A stretch of DNA of 35,139 nt from UBA6220 sp937870835 (GTDB lineage Bacteria; Patescibacteriota; Minisyncoccia; Minisyncoccales; Minisyncoccaceae): the NCBI GenBank assembly GCA_035421265.1, contig DAOLWP010000004.1, positions 1 through 35,139 on the forward strand, read 5' to 3'. Positions 6,555 through 13,939 of the stretch are shown here, in pieces. The notes beneath the pieces were generated by a model. The model had not been told where the DNA came from. It made no database searches and worked only from the letters and a program-made list of their open reading frames with translations. The position numbers were made by a program, and so were the translations under genes. Position 1 is the first letter of the stretch. Each line of letters begins with the position of its first letter.

Positions 6555-8196
6555 ATTTTTTTGATTTTCTATTTTGCGCTGCAACTCTAATAAATTCTTT
6601 AAATAATGGATGTGGGGTTAGGGGTCTTGACTTAAATTCAGGATGAAATTGTGTTCCCACAAAAAACGGATGATTCTTTAATTCTATTATTTCTACTAAA
6701 TTCTTTTCTGGATTAATGCCGGAGATTATAAGCCCATTTTTTTCTAATGTATCACGATAATCATTATTAAATTCATAGCGATGGCGATGTCTTTCAGAAA
6801 TATTTTTTTGCTTATAAGCGCGGCCACTGATAGTCCCAAGAGCAACAACACAATTCCAAGCCCCCAAACGCATTGTCCCTCCATATTTCTTATCTTTTAA
6901 TAATTCAACCTGTTCCTTCATAATATCAATAACTGGATTTTTTGCTTTAGAATCAAATTCGGTTGAAGTCGCGTCTTTAATACCGCAAACATGGCGCGCA
7001 AACTCAATCGTTGCTAATTGCATACCCAAACAAAGCCCTAAAAATGGAATTTTATTTTTTCGTAAATACTCTATTACTTTAATCTTTCCTTCTATGCCTC
7101 GTGTTCCAAATCCGCCCGGCACTATTACCCCATCAAAATCTTTCAACTTTTGCAATTCTTTAGAATTATTTTCAAATTTCTGGGCAGAAAGCCATTGTAT
7201 CTCTGGCTCTTTATTATTTGCCCAACAAGCATGTTTAACTGCCTCAATAACCGAAATATATGAATCCATTAAAGAAAATTCACCAGTTTCAAAATATTTT
7301 CCCACAATGCCTATTTTTACCGGCGGTTTTTTACTATAAATTGTATCTACTAATTTTTCCCATTCTTTAGCATTATTATTAAATTTTTTCTTTTTCTTAA
7401 GGTTAAGTTTTTTTAATATTCGCTCGCCCAATCCTTCTTTTTCAAAATCAATAGGAATAGCATAAATAGATTCTACATCAGGAGCTGAAATAACATCTTT
7501 TGGGTCAAGGTTGCAAAAAATAGATATTTTTCGTTTACGAGGGGCGTCTAATGAGACAGAAGCTCGTCCCAAAATAAAATCAGGTTGAATTCCGGCTTCG
7601 TTTAATAAACGGCAAGCTGTTTGAGTAGGTTTAGTCTTCATCTCGCCAATAATTTTTAAAGTTGGCAAATAAGATACTAAAAAAAATAAAACATTTTTGG
7701 GATTTTGCAATTTTAACATTCTTGCTGCTTCTAAAAATAAAAGGTTTTGATATTCACCTACTGTCCCCCCTATTTCTATCAATACAAAATCGGCTTGGGT
7801 GTTGGCGGCGACTTTTTTAATGCGATAGATTACTTCATTTGGAATATCTGGCACTACTTCCACACACTTTCCATTAAAATCAAGATTTCTTTCTTTAGCA
7901 ATAACAGTTTGGTAAACTCGACCGGTAGTTAAATAATTTTCCGTAGATAAATCTATGCCTAAAAACCTTTCATAATTACCCACATCTTGATCGCATTCTG
8001 TTCCATCATTAGTTACAAAAACTTCACCATGTTCAATTGGATTCATTGTTCCTGCATCAATATTTATATATGGATCAATTTTTAAAGCTGTGACTTTAAA
8101 ACCCATATTCTGAAGAATTTTTCCAATTGAAGCTGTCGCCGCCCCCTTGCCTACGCTCGACATCACTCCTCCGGCTACAAAAATATAATAAGGCAT
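6553..8196 (-). CDS. pyrG: CTP synthase
   Basis: 547 residues. It makes CTP from UTP, ATP and glutamine-derived ammonia. The N-terminal synthetase domain has the P-loop region VAGGVMSSVGKG (K17), DPYINIDAGTM (41-51), HGEVFVTNDG and EIGGTVGE (141-148). KTKPTQ (187-192) is the conserved UTP-site motif. The C-terminal class I glutaminase domain has GGFGTRG, the nucleophile C389 in GLCLGMQ, and H518/E520 in TQFHPEF, so the full catalytic triad is present. Several segments differ from the usual bacterial text (VAGGVMSS for VTGGVVSS, SYLPTLKIIGE in the middle), a divergent but apparently complete enzyme. It is the last gene of the ctpA-rplI-pyrG run. Confidence 0.96.
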   Translation of the reverse strand: MPYYIFVAGGVMSSVGKGAATASIGKILQNMGFKVTALKIDPYINIDAGTMNPIEHGEVFVTNDGTECDQDVGNYERFLGIDLSTENYLTTGRVYQTVIAKERNLDFNGKCVEVVPDIPNEVIYRIKKVAANTQADFVLIEIGGTVGEYQNLLFLEAARMLKLQNPKNVLFFLVSYLPTLKIIGEMKTKPTQTACRLLNEAGIQPDFILGRASVSLDAPRKRKISIFCNLDPKDVISAPDVESIYAIPIDFEKEGLGERILKKLNLKKKKKFNNNAKEWEKLVDTIYSKKPPVKIGIVGKYFETGEFSLMDSYISVIEAVKHACWANNKEPEIQWLSAQKFENNSKELQKLKDFDGVIVPGGFGTRGIEGKIKVIEYLRKNKIPFLGLCLGMQLATIEFARHVCGIKDATSTEFDSKAKNPVIDIMKEQVELLKDKKYGGTMRLGAWNCVVALGTISGRAYKQKNISERHRHRYEFNNDYRDTLEKNGLIISGINPEKNLVEIIELKNHPFFVGTQFHPEFKSRPLTPHPLFKEFIRVAAQNRKSKK

Positions 8197-8225
8197 AAAT
8201 TTTATTAATAAAAATTTATAATTAT

Positions 8226-8681
8226 TTAAATTTCTTCTTCTTTCTCAACAATAATTAATCTAATTTCTGCTTCTAAATTGTGCTCAAAAGATATTTTTAC
8301 ATTAAATTCTCCCAATTCTTTAATTGAATTCTCTAAAACAACTTGATTTTTCCCTATCTCAAACCCTTCTTTTTTTAAGTAATCAGCAATTTTTTGTTTT
8401 GTAACTGGTTCATATACCTGCCCTTCTTTCCCAACTTTTACCGGAATTATAATCTCGTGGCCATCTAATTTAGCCACTAAGGATTCAACTTCTTTTAAGC
8501 TTTCTTCTGCTTTCATTTCCTCTATTTTTAATTGATTTTCTAATTGAGCTATTGTTTCTTTGGTCGCAGCAATAGCTAATTTTTTAGGAATTAAAAAATT
8601 ATTGGCGTAACCAGCCGGCACTTCTTTAATCTCATTGCGAACTCCTAAATTTTGTACATTTTTTAATAAGATTACTTTCAT
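8226..8681 (-). CDS. rplI: 50S ribosomal protein bL9
   Basis: 151 residues, close to the usual 149. It begins MKVILLKNVQNLGVRNEIKE, with GYANNFLIPKKLA (about 24-36), the rRNA-binding N-terminal lobe. A long charged linker helix (about 40-75, LENQLKIEEMKAEESLKEVE) leads to a C-terminal lobe with KVGKEGQVYEPVTKQKIADYL. It binds 23S rRNA near the L1 stalk and limits frameshifting. Its ATG shares ATGA with the TGA stop of ctpA, so the two are translationally coupled. The presence of bL9 is useful taxonomically, since it is reported missing from Microgenomates and some related CPR groups. Confidence 0.95.
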   Translation of the reverse strand: MKVILLKNVQNLGVRNEIKEVPAGYANNFLIPKKLAIAATKETIAQLENQLKIEEMKAEESLKEVESLVAKLDGHEIIIPVKVGKEGQVYEPVTKQKIADYLKKEGFEIGKNQVVLENSIKELGEFNVKISFEHNLEAEIRLIIVEKEEEI

Positions 8682-9880
8682 TTTATAATAATTTTATTTA
8701 TTTGTTTTAAGGCTTCTTTAAGTTGAGTATCGTTATTGTTTTCATGATCTTCTTCCGTCAATAGCACCTCAATGCTTGGTTTAATGCCTATACCTTGAAT
8801 TATTTCTTCTTTCGGAGTATACCATTTGGTTACTGTAACCTTTAAAGCCGAACCATCATCTAAATCCATTACTTTTTGCACTAATCCTTTTCCAAAGGTC
8901 TTTGTTCCAATTATATCAATTTGACGATTATCTCTCAAGGCACCTGCTAAAATTTCAGCCGCTGAAGCAGTTCCTTCGTTTACTAAAACTACGGTGGGAA
9001 TATTGGCTAATAAAGCAGGGCCTTTGGCAAAATGGACAGCTTTTTGATCATGGCGGTCTTTTTCTATTAACACTACATCATTTTCTGGCAAAAACCAGCC
9101 TGCTACCTGAATAGTCTGATCCAATAAGCCGCCCGGATTATTTCTTAAGTCCAAAATTATACCATCAATATTTTGAGTTAAAGCTTCATTAGCAATTTTT
9201 TGAAAATCTTGCACTACTGTGTCTGAAAAATGATAAATTGTTAAAATTGCAATTTTTTTATTTTGAGATGTTTGCTTAATGGTTAAATCTACTGAAGGCA
9301 ATACAATTTCATCTCTGATAATATTAAATGTTTTAATTTCATTGCTTTTGCCCCTTAATATGCTAATTACTACTTTAGTTCCCTTGGGTCCTTTTATTAA
9401 GCTTACAACTTGGTCAATAGTTAAATCAGCAATCGGCTTGTTATCTACTTCATATATAATATCTCCGGCTAAAATTCCTGCTCGTTCGGCTGGTGTGCCT
9501 TTTATAGGAGCAACAACTTTAATTTTTCCATCTTTTTCACCAACCTGTACACCAATACCGCTAAATTTGCCGGAAACATCTTCTCTAAATTCTTTTGCTT
9601 CTTCGGGATTAAAAAAAACTGTATAGGGATCACCGATTGACTTTACCATGCCACTAATTGCCCCGTAAGTTAATTTTTTCTTATCTATTTTCTGAGGGTC
9701 AACATAATTTTTCACTGTAGCGTCTAAAACATTTTTCATTAATCCTAAATCCATACCATCAAAAGCAGTTTGTATGGTTAAAGATTCTTTTTCGTTTAAA
9801 TAATTGCTTAAAAGAAACCCTCCCCAAAAAGCAAGCGCCATTAAAAAAATACAGATTGTATTTCTCGTTAAAATCTTCAT
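8678..9880 (-). CDS. ctpA: C-terminal processing serine protease, S41 family (CtpA/Prc)
   Basis: 400 residues. An N-terminal hydrophobic helix (about 9-28) acts as a signal anchor, so the protease acts on the outer face of the membrane. A PDZ domain (about 105-180, with FSGIGVQVGEKDGKIKVVAP) binds substrate C-termini. The catalytic domain has DLRNNPGG (244-251), the nucleophile S306 in NEGTASAAEI and the general base K331 in GTKTFGKG, so the Ser-Lys dyad is present. It trims or degrades envelope proteins. The gene stands 47 bases downstream of the methylthiotransferase and overlaps rplI by 4 bases. Confidence 0.95.
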   Translation of the reverse strand: MKILTRNTICIFLMALAFWGGFLLSNYLNEKESLTIQTAFDGMDLGLMKNVLDATVKNYVDPQKIDKKKLTYGAISGMVKSIGDPYTVFFNPEEAKEFREDVSGKFSGIGVQVGEKDGKIKVVAPIKGTPAERAGILAGDIIYEVDNKPIADLTIDQVVSLIKGPKGTKVVISILRGKSNEIKTFNIIRDEIVLPSVDLTIKQTSQNKKIAILTIYHFSDTVVQDFQKIANEALTQNIDGIILDLRNNPGGLLDQTIQVAGWFLPENDVVLIEKDRHDQKAVHFAKGPALLANIPTVVLVNEGTASAAEILAGALRDNRQIDIIGTKTFGKGLVQKVMDLDDGSALKVTVTKWYTPKEEIIQGIGIKPSIEVLLTEEDHENNNDTQLKEALKQINKIIIK

Positions 9881-9927
9881 ATTTATATTATATATTAAAA
9901 TACCATAAATTCAAAATATTTTCCAAT

Positions 9928-11220
9928 TTATTCTCCAATTAAATAATTCCAACGGCAATCCTTAATTTTTACTTTCTTAAATTCGCCCATTTGACCATTT
10001 TTAAAAACTACAGCCCGTCCATCCATAGTACGCCCCAAATATCCATCTTTATCTTTTCTCACAGTTAAAACTACATGTTCTGTTCTTAAAAATTTCTTAT
10101 TTTTTTTAAGATTATAATCTTGAAAAATATTATTTAAAAAACGAGAACGTTGTTTTTTTATCCTATCGGGCATATCTTTTAACTCATAATCAGACGCCCC
10201 TTTTCTTTTAGAAAACTTAAAAATATGTAAAATATCTGGCTTTATTTTTTTAATTAAAGATATGGTTTTTTGAAAATCTTTTTCTGTTTCTGCCGGATGT
10301 CCAACAATTATATCTGTCGCTAAAACACCATTTGGGAATTTATTCTTAAATTGCTCAGCCAATTCAATGAAATCTTTAGTTTGATATCCTCGCCGCATTG
10401 CTCTCAAAACATTATCGCTTCCAGATTGTAAGGGAATATGTAAAAACTTGTAAAATTTTTCTGAGCTTAACTCTTTTAATAAATCTTTAAAAATATTTTT
10501 AGAATGATTTGGATTCATCATTCCTAATTTGACCAAAAAATCACCTTTTAATTTGCTAATCAAATTCATTAATTCGGGCAATCTTTGTTGATGATTTTTT
10601 TCATCTAGTCCAAAAATTGCCAAATCTTGACTTGTTAATTGAATTTCTTTATGCCCTTTATTTAATTTTGATTTTATCTCTTTTACAATATCTGGCAAAT
10701 TATATGAACAAAGCTTTCCTCTTGCTAATTTTGTGGCGCAATAACTGCAACTCCCCAAACAACCCTCGCTAATGGCTACAATTGCAGAAGTGCTTTGGGG
10801 TGTCCAATCTTCTATTTTTTTTATTTTGGCTTTATTAAAATTTTTTCCATTTATGGCTATAAATAATTGGCTACTCATAATATGTTCAACCGCTTGAACA
10901 ATTAAATTAATATCTCTTACTCCCAAAAAAGCATCAGCCACTTTATTAAAATTTTTCAAAAAATCAACTCCCTGATTAAAACCATATATACTGATTAGAC
11001 AGCCTGTTAAAATAACTTTTTTATTTTGTTTTTTTAACTGAATAGCCTGCTTCAATATTTTTCGTTCCGTTTTTTCTACTACTCCACAAGTATTAATAAT
11101 TACAAAATTAGCCTCCTCCAAGGGAGACTCTTTAAAGCCAGATTCTAAAAGTAAAGTTTTTATAATTATTGAATCAGCTTGATTTAATTTACAACCATAG
11201 GTAAGTATACAAAAATTCAT
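9928..11220 (-). CDS. mtaB: Radical SAM tRNA methylthiotransferase, archaeal/eukaryotic MtaB (CDKAL1)-like
   Basis: 430 residues. An N-terminal UPF0004 domain carries the first Fe-S cluster (C10, C45 in NTCGV, C74 in TGCL). The radical SAM domain has CxxxCxxC (C154, C158, C161), and a TRAM domain ends the protein (about 370-430). MtaB enzymes add a methylthio group to t6A at position 37 of tRNAs reading ANN codons, notably tRNA-Lys(UUU). The text ATKLARGKLCSY, IQLTSQDL, GMMNPNH and LATDIIVGHPAETEKDF resembles my recollection of the archaeal MiaB-like and human CDKAL1 branch more than bacterial MiaB, RimO or B. subtilis YqeV. That subfamily call is from memory. The gene lies 25 bases after tRNA-Gly, probably on the same transcript. 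MiaB is the main alternative. Confidence 0.85.
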   Translation of the reverse strand: MNFCILTYGCKLNQADSIIIKTLLLESGFKESPLEEANFVIINTCGVVEKTERKILKQAIQLKKQNKKVILTGCLISIYGFNQGVDFLKNFNKVADAFLGVRDINLIVQAVEHIMSSQLFIAINGKNFNKAKIKKIEDWTPQSTSAIVAISEGCLGSCSYCATKLARGKLCSYNLPDIVKEIKSKLNKGHKEIQLTSQDLAIFGLDEKNHQQRLPELMNLISKLKGDFLVKLGMMNPNHSKNIFKDLLKELSSEKFYKFLHIPLQSGSDNVLRAMRRGYQTKDFIELAEQFKNKFPNGVLATDIIVGHPAETEKDFQKTISLIKKIKPDILHIFKFSKRKGASDYELKDMPDRIKKQRSRFLNNIFQDYNLKKNKKFLRTEHVVLTVRKDKDGYLGRTMDGRAVVFKNGQMGEFKKVKIKDCRWNYLIGE

Positions 11221-11245
11221 ATTTATTAATATAAAAATAAATAAG

Positions 11246-11316
11246 AGCGAGATACCGGAATCGAACCGGCGCCTTCTGCTTGGGAAGCAGATGTACTACC
11301 CCTGTACTAATCTCGC
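11246..11316 (-). tRNA. tRNA-Gly (anticodon CCC)
   Basis: A 71-base cloverleaf on the minus strand. Acceptor GCGAGAT/ATCTCGC, D stem GTAC/GTAC, anticodon stem TCTGC/GCAGA around loop TTCCCAA (anticodon CCC), a 4-base variable region, and T arm GCCGG-TTCGATT-CCGGT. The discriminator is T, and CCA is not encoded. The tRNA is upstream of mtaB on the same strand. Confidence 0.93.
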
Positions 11317-11339
11317 TTATTAATATTTTAAAATCAATA

Positions 11340-11359
11340 TTTAGGGATTTGTCCCTAAA
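11340..11359. terminator. Hairpin between SDR gene and tRNA-Gly
   Basis: A perfect 8-base inverted repeat, TTTAGGGA (11340-11347) and TCCCTAAA (11352-11359), with a TTTG loop. On the minus strand it is followed by a loose U-rich stretch (TATTGATTTT). It may terminate the SDR transcript or mark a processing site before the tRNA. Confidence 0.5.
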
Positions 11360-11386
11360 CATTAATTAATAAATTTATTTAAACTT

Positions 11387-12136
11387 TTATTTAACTGTCC
11401 ACCCACCATCAACCACAAGAGTATGACCATTCACAAAATCTGATTCTTCAGAGGATAAATAAACAACTGCTTGAGCAATATCCTCTGGCACACCTAAACG
11501 AGGATACAAAGTAGATTTTTCCATAGCTTGGCGCGCGCTTGAATCTATTAACATATCTTTAGTCATTGCAGTTTGAATAACACCGGGCGCTACACAATTA
11601 ACATTAATTTTTTGACAAGCGTATTCTAAGGCCATTTCTTTAGTCATGGCAATTATTCCACCTTTAGAAGCGCAATAAGCGCCGCTCTGTTCAAAACCAA
11701 CTAATCCAGCAATAGAGGCCATATTTATTATTTTACCTCGTCCTTGTTTAAGCATTTCTGGAATTACTCTCTTGCTACATAAAAATATACCCTTTAAGTT
11801 AATATTAATTATTTTATCCCAGTCTTCTTCGGGGGTTTCGTGAAAATTATAAGTCCTAAATATACCAGCATTATTAACTAAAATGTCTATTCTACCAAAT
11901 TTGTCTAAACAAATTTTAGCCATATTGTCAACATCAACGGTTTTACTTACATCGGTTTTAACAAATAAAGCTTCTCCATTTTCCTGTTTTATTAATTCTA
12001 CTGTTTCTGTCCCCCCGGCCTCAGACCAATCTGCTACTACTACTTTAGCTCCTTCTCTTACAAATGCTAAAGCAATACTTCGACCAATACCAGAACCAGC
12101 CCCAGTAATAATTGCAATTTTGTTAGTTAGTCGCAT
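11387..12136 (-). CDS. Short-chain dehydrogenase/reductase (SDR family), probably NAD-dependent
   Basis: 249 residues, a classical SDR. TGAGSGIG (11-18) binds the dinucleotide, Asp36 after strand 2 (VVVADWS) favours NAD(H) over NADP(H), NNAG is at 88-91, and the catalytic set is N113, S141, Y154 and K158 (YCASK). The C-terminus PEDIAQAVVYLSSEES...VVDGGW is typical of FabG and glucose-dehydrogenase-like members. Automatic annotation would likely say 3-oxoacyl-ACP reductase, but the Asp36 argues against an NADPH-dependent FabG, and CPR bacteria generally lack fatty-acid synthesis. The substrate is unknown. The gene stands alone between a hairpin and a 500-base decayed region flanked by two tRNAs, a setting that suggests acquisition by transfer. 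Confidence 0.88.
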   Translation of the reverse strand: MRLTNKIAIITGAGSGIGRSIALAFVREGAKVVVADWSEAGGTETVELIKQENGEALFVKTDVSKTVDVDNMAKICLDKFGRIDILVNNAGIFRTYNFHETPEEDWDKIININLKGIFLCSKRVIPEMLKQGRGKIINMASIAGLVGFEQSGAYCASKGGIIAMTKEMALEYACQKINVNCVAPGVIQTAMTKDMLIDSSARQAMEKSTLYPRLGVPEDIAQAVVYLSSEESDFVNGHTLVVDGGWTVK

Positions 12137-12641
12137 AAATTTTTATTTTTAATTATTTTATTATTATATTTTTAATTTGAATTTGAAACTTTCTTCCTAC
12201 TCTAACAAATCAATCTCAACTCTTAAAGCAGGTTTATTATTTATGGCAATACTATTCTTTTGTTTTTGATTATACCATGAGACAATCAGTAAAACAATAA
12301 AACTCATCAAGTTTTTCATTTTTTGATGAGCAAATTTTTCACATAGATAAATCGTTAAGTCAAAAACGATTAGCACAATTCCGAAAATTGAAGATATTAC
12401 TAGTCACAGCAATATTTGGCACTGAAGAATTGTCAATACCAACAACACCGTAAAGCCAATCGTCAGATTTAACCGCCCGAGCGTTCAGTTTGGCATGTAA
12501 ACGCGCAATTGGTTTTTAAATGATGGTTTAATTCGGCTTTAATTGCGTTAAAAACAAAAATCATCAAGACCGGACAAGCCCGTCCAGTCGGCGCCTTACG
12601 CCTTCAAGTCCTATATTTAAAAAAGATTAAACAATATAATG
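12137..12641. other. 505-base gene-poor stretch with decayed coding fragments and hairpins
   Basis: No intact gene is supported. Minus-strand fragments include a 40-codon frame (12319-12197) with one hydrophobic helix ending in ALRVEIDLLE, and a startless frame open from 12515 to a TGA at 12360 that contains DDWLYGVVGIDNSSVPNI. A third frame from ATG near 12560 (MIFVFNAIKAELNHH) runs into the second only with a frameshift. Inverted repeats: CTCATCAA/TTGATGAG (12303-12330), AATCGTT/AACGATT (about 12350-12371), and GACCGGAC/GTCCAGTC (12568-12589). The part from about 12460 to 12610 is visibly richer in G and C than the neighbourhood. It is best read as the remains of inserted DNA beside a tRNA. 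Confidence 0.5.
12360..12515 (-). pseudogene. Startless open fragment, probable gene remnant
   Basis: Fifty-one sense codons open between an upstream in-frame TAA (12516-12518) and a TGA stop, without a usable ATG. The translated text (LHAKLNARAVKSDDW, GVVGIDNSSVPNIA) looks protein-like, not random, and its codons are less AT-biased than those of nearby genes. I do not recognise the family. It may instead be part of a dispersed repeat. Confidence 0.3.
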
Positions 12642-12714
12642 TGCCCCAAACAGGACTCGAACCTGTGACCTTCAACTTAAAAGGTTGTTGCTCTACCAAC
12701 TGAGCTATTGGGGC
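12642..12714 (-). tRNA. tRNA-Lys (anticodon TTT)
   Basis: A 73-base cloverleaf on the minus strand. Acceptor GCCCCAA/TTGGGGC, D stem GCTC/GAGC, anticodon loop CTTTTAA (anticodon TTT, A37), T arm ACAGG-TTCGAGT-CCTGT, discriminator A, and no encoded CCA. Pair 27-43 appears to be an A-A mismatch. This species is the classic substrate for t6A and MtaB-type ms2t6A modification. Confidence 0.94.
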
Positions 12715-12717
12715 AAA

Positions 12718-12750
12718 AGCGATAAGTTATGTCAAAATCATAACTCCGCT
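12718..12750 (-). terminator. Hairpin between dnaJ and tRNA-Lys
   Basis: AGTTATG (12725-12731) pairs perfectly with CATAACT (12739-12745) around TCAAAAT, and AGCG/CGCT (12718-12721 and 12747-12750) extends the stem past a small internal loop. On the minus strand only a short TTTT follows. It may end the dnaJ transcript or guide processing of the tRNA 5' end. Confidence 0.5.
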
Positions 12751-12764
12751 AATTGAAAATTTAA

Positions 12765-13889
12765 TTATAGGCCTTCTTTTTTTAAATCTTCTAATAATTC
12801 TTTTTGTCTTTTGTTTAATTTTTGAGGAATATCCACATTTAATCTAACATATAGATTTCCTCGGCCTAATCCTGAAAAATGAGGAATACCTCGTTTAGAA
12901 ATTTTTAAAACAGTGCCGGACTGCGTCCCAGCCGGAACTTTTAAAATTAAACTATCTCCTTCTAATGTGGGAATTTTTATTTTATCTCCTAGTGTTGCAG
13001 TTGTGAAAGGAATTTTTTGCGTTAAATAAACATCATCACCCTTTCTCTCAAATAAAGAATGAGGTTTAATAAAAATACGAATATATAAATCACCTGACTC
13101 TCCTCCTCGTCTCCCGGCATCACCCTTTCTTTTTACCTTAATTACTTGGTCATTGTCAACACCAGCAGGAATTTTAATTACTAAATTATCTTCTTTTTTA
13201 ATTCTTCCTTCACCATGACAAACATTGCAAGGCGTTTCTGGTTTAGAGCCCTCCCCTTTACATTCTGGACAAACTGCAAATTGCGTAAAGGTTCCTAAAA
13301 TTGTTTTATGCATTTGCTGCACCCGGCCAGTCCCTCGACAAGTAAAACATTCTTTTATTTTTGTATTTGGCTCAGCTCCATTCCCATCACAACGCGGACA
13401 ACGAACATATTTTAAAATTGAAATTTCTTTTTCTTGGTCTTGTAAAATAGATTCTAGCGGCAATTCTAATTGAACCTCTATATCGCTTCCCCTTTTTAAG
13501 TCAGCATCTTTAGCTCTATTTGCATTAAATCCCCCGCCAAAACCACCTCCAAACATTTCAAAAATATCTTCTAAATCTCCAAAATTGCCCATAAAATCTT
13601 CCCAATTCACATTTGCTCCTCGATTGCCAAATCCACCAAAACCGCCAAATCCACTAGCCCCTTGTCCAGAATTATTAAAATCAAAATTACTTCCCAATCG
13701 GTCATATTGGGTCCGTTTTTCTTTGTCTCCCAAAACTTGATAAGCTTCGTTAATCTCTTTAAATTTTTCTTCGTCTCCTCCCTCTTTGTCAGGATGATAT
13801 TGCCGAGCTAATTTATAATAAGCTTTTTTTATTTCGTCTTGGGTAGAATCTTTAGAAATCCCTAATATTTTATAGTAATCTTTTGACAT
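12765..13889 (-). CDS. dnaJ: Chaperone protein DnaJ (type I Hsp40)
   Basis: 374 residues with the full type I layout. J domain (1-66) with HPD at 32-34 stimulates DnaK ATPase. A Gly/Phe-rich linker (about 74-125) follows. The zinc domain has four CxxCxGxG units, with cysteines at 164/167, 181/184, 207/210 and 221/224. The C-terminal substrate-binding and dimer domain runs from about 235 to 374. It delivers unfolded clients to DnaK. It follows dnaK by 50 bases that contain a strong hairpin, so the dnaJ level may be set by partial termination or mRNA processing. Confidence 0.97.
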   Translation of the reverse strand: MSKDYYKILGISKDSTQDEIKKAYYKLARQYHPDKEGGDEEKFKEINEAYQVLGDKEKRTQYDRLGSNFDFNNSGQGASGFGGFGGFGNRGANVNWEDFMGNFGDLEDIFEMFGGGFGGGFNANRAKDADLKRGSDIEVQLELPLESILQDQEKEISILKYVRCPRCDGNGAEPNTKIKECFTCRGTGRVQQMHKTILGTFTQFAVCPECKGEGSKPETPCNVCHGEGRIKKEDNLVIKIPAGVDNDQVIKVKRKGDAGRRGGESGDLYIRIFIKPHSLFERKGDDVYLTQKIPFTTATLGDKIKIPTLEGDSLILKVPAGTQSGTVLKISKRGIPHFSGLGRGNLYVRLNVDIPQKLNKRQKELLEDLKKEGL

Positions 13890-13903
13890 TTGAAAATAAG
13901 AAT

Positions 13904-13928
13904 GGCAAAATCATTTTTTGATTTTGCC
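13904..13928 (-). terminator. Hairpin between dnaK and dnaJ
   Basis: A perfect 10-base inverted repeat, GGCAAAATCA (13904-13913) and TGATTTTGCC (13919-13928), with a 5-base loop, fills the dnaK-dnaJ gap. On the minus strand ATTCTTATTTTC follows, only a loose U-tract, so partial termination or RNA processing fits better than full termination. Confidence 0.55.
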
Positions 13929-13939
13929 GTTCCTTAACT

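Noticed and set aside
13225..13473. Plus-strand frame opposite dnaJ
   Set aside because: It mirrors the zinc-finger region of dnaJ, has no start context, and such antisense frames occur over many genes here.
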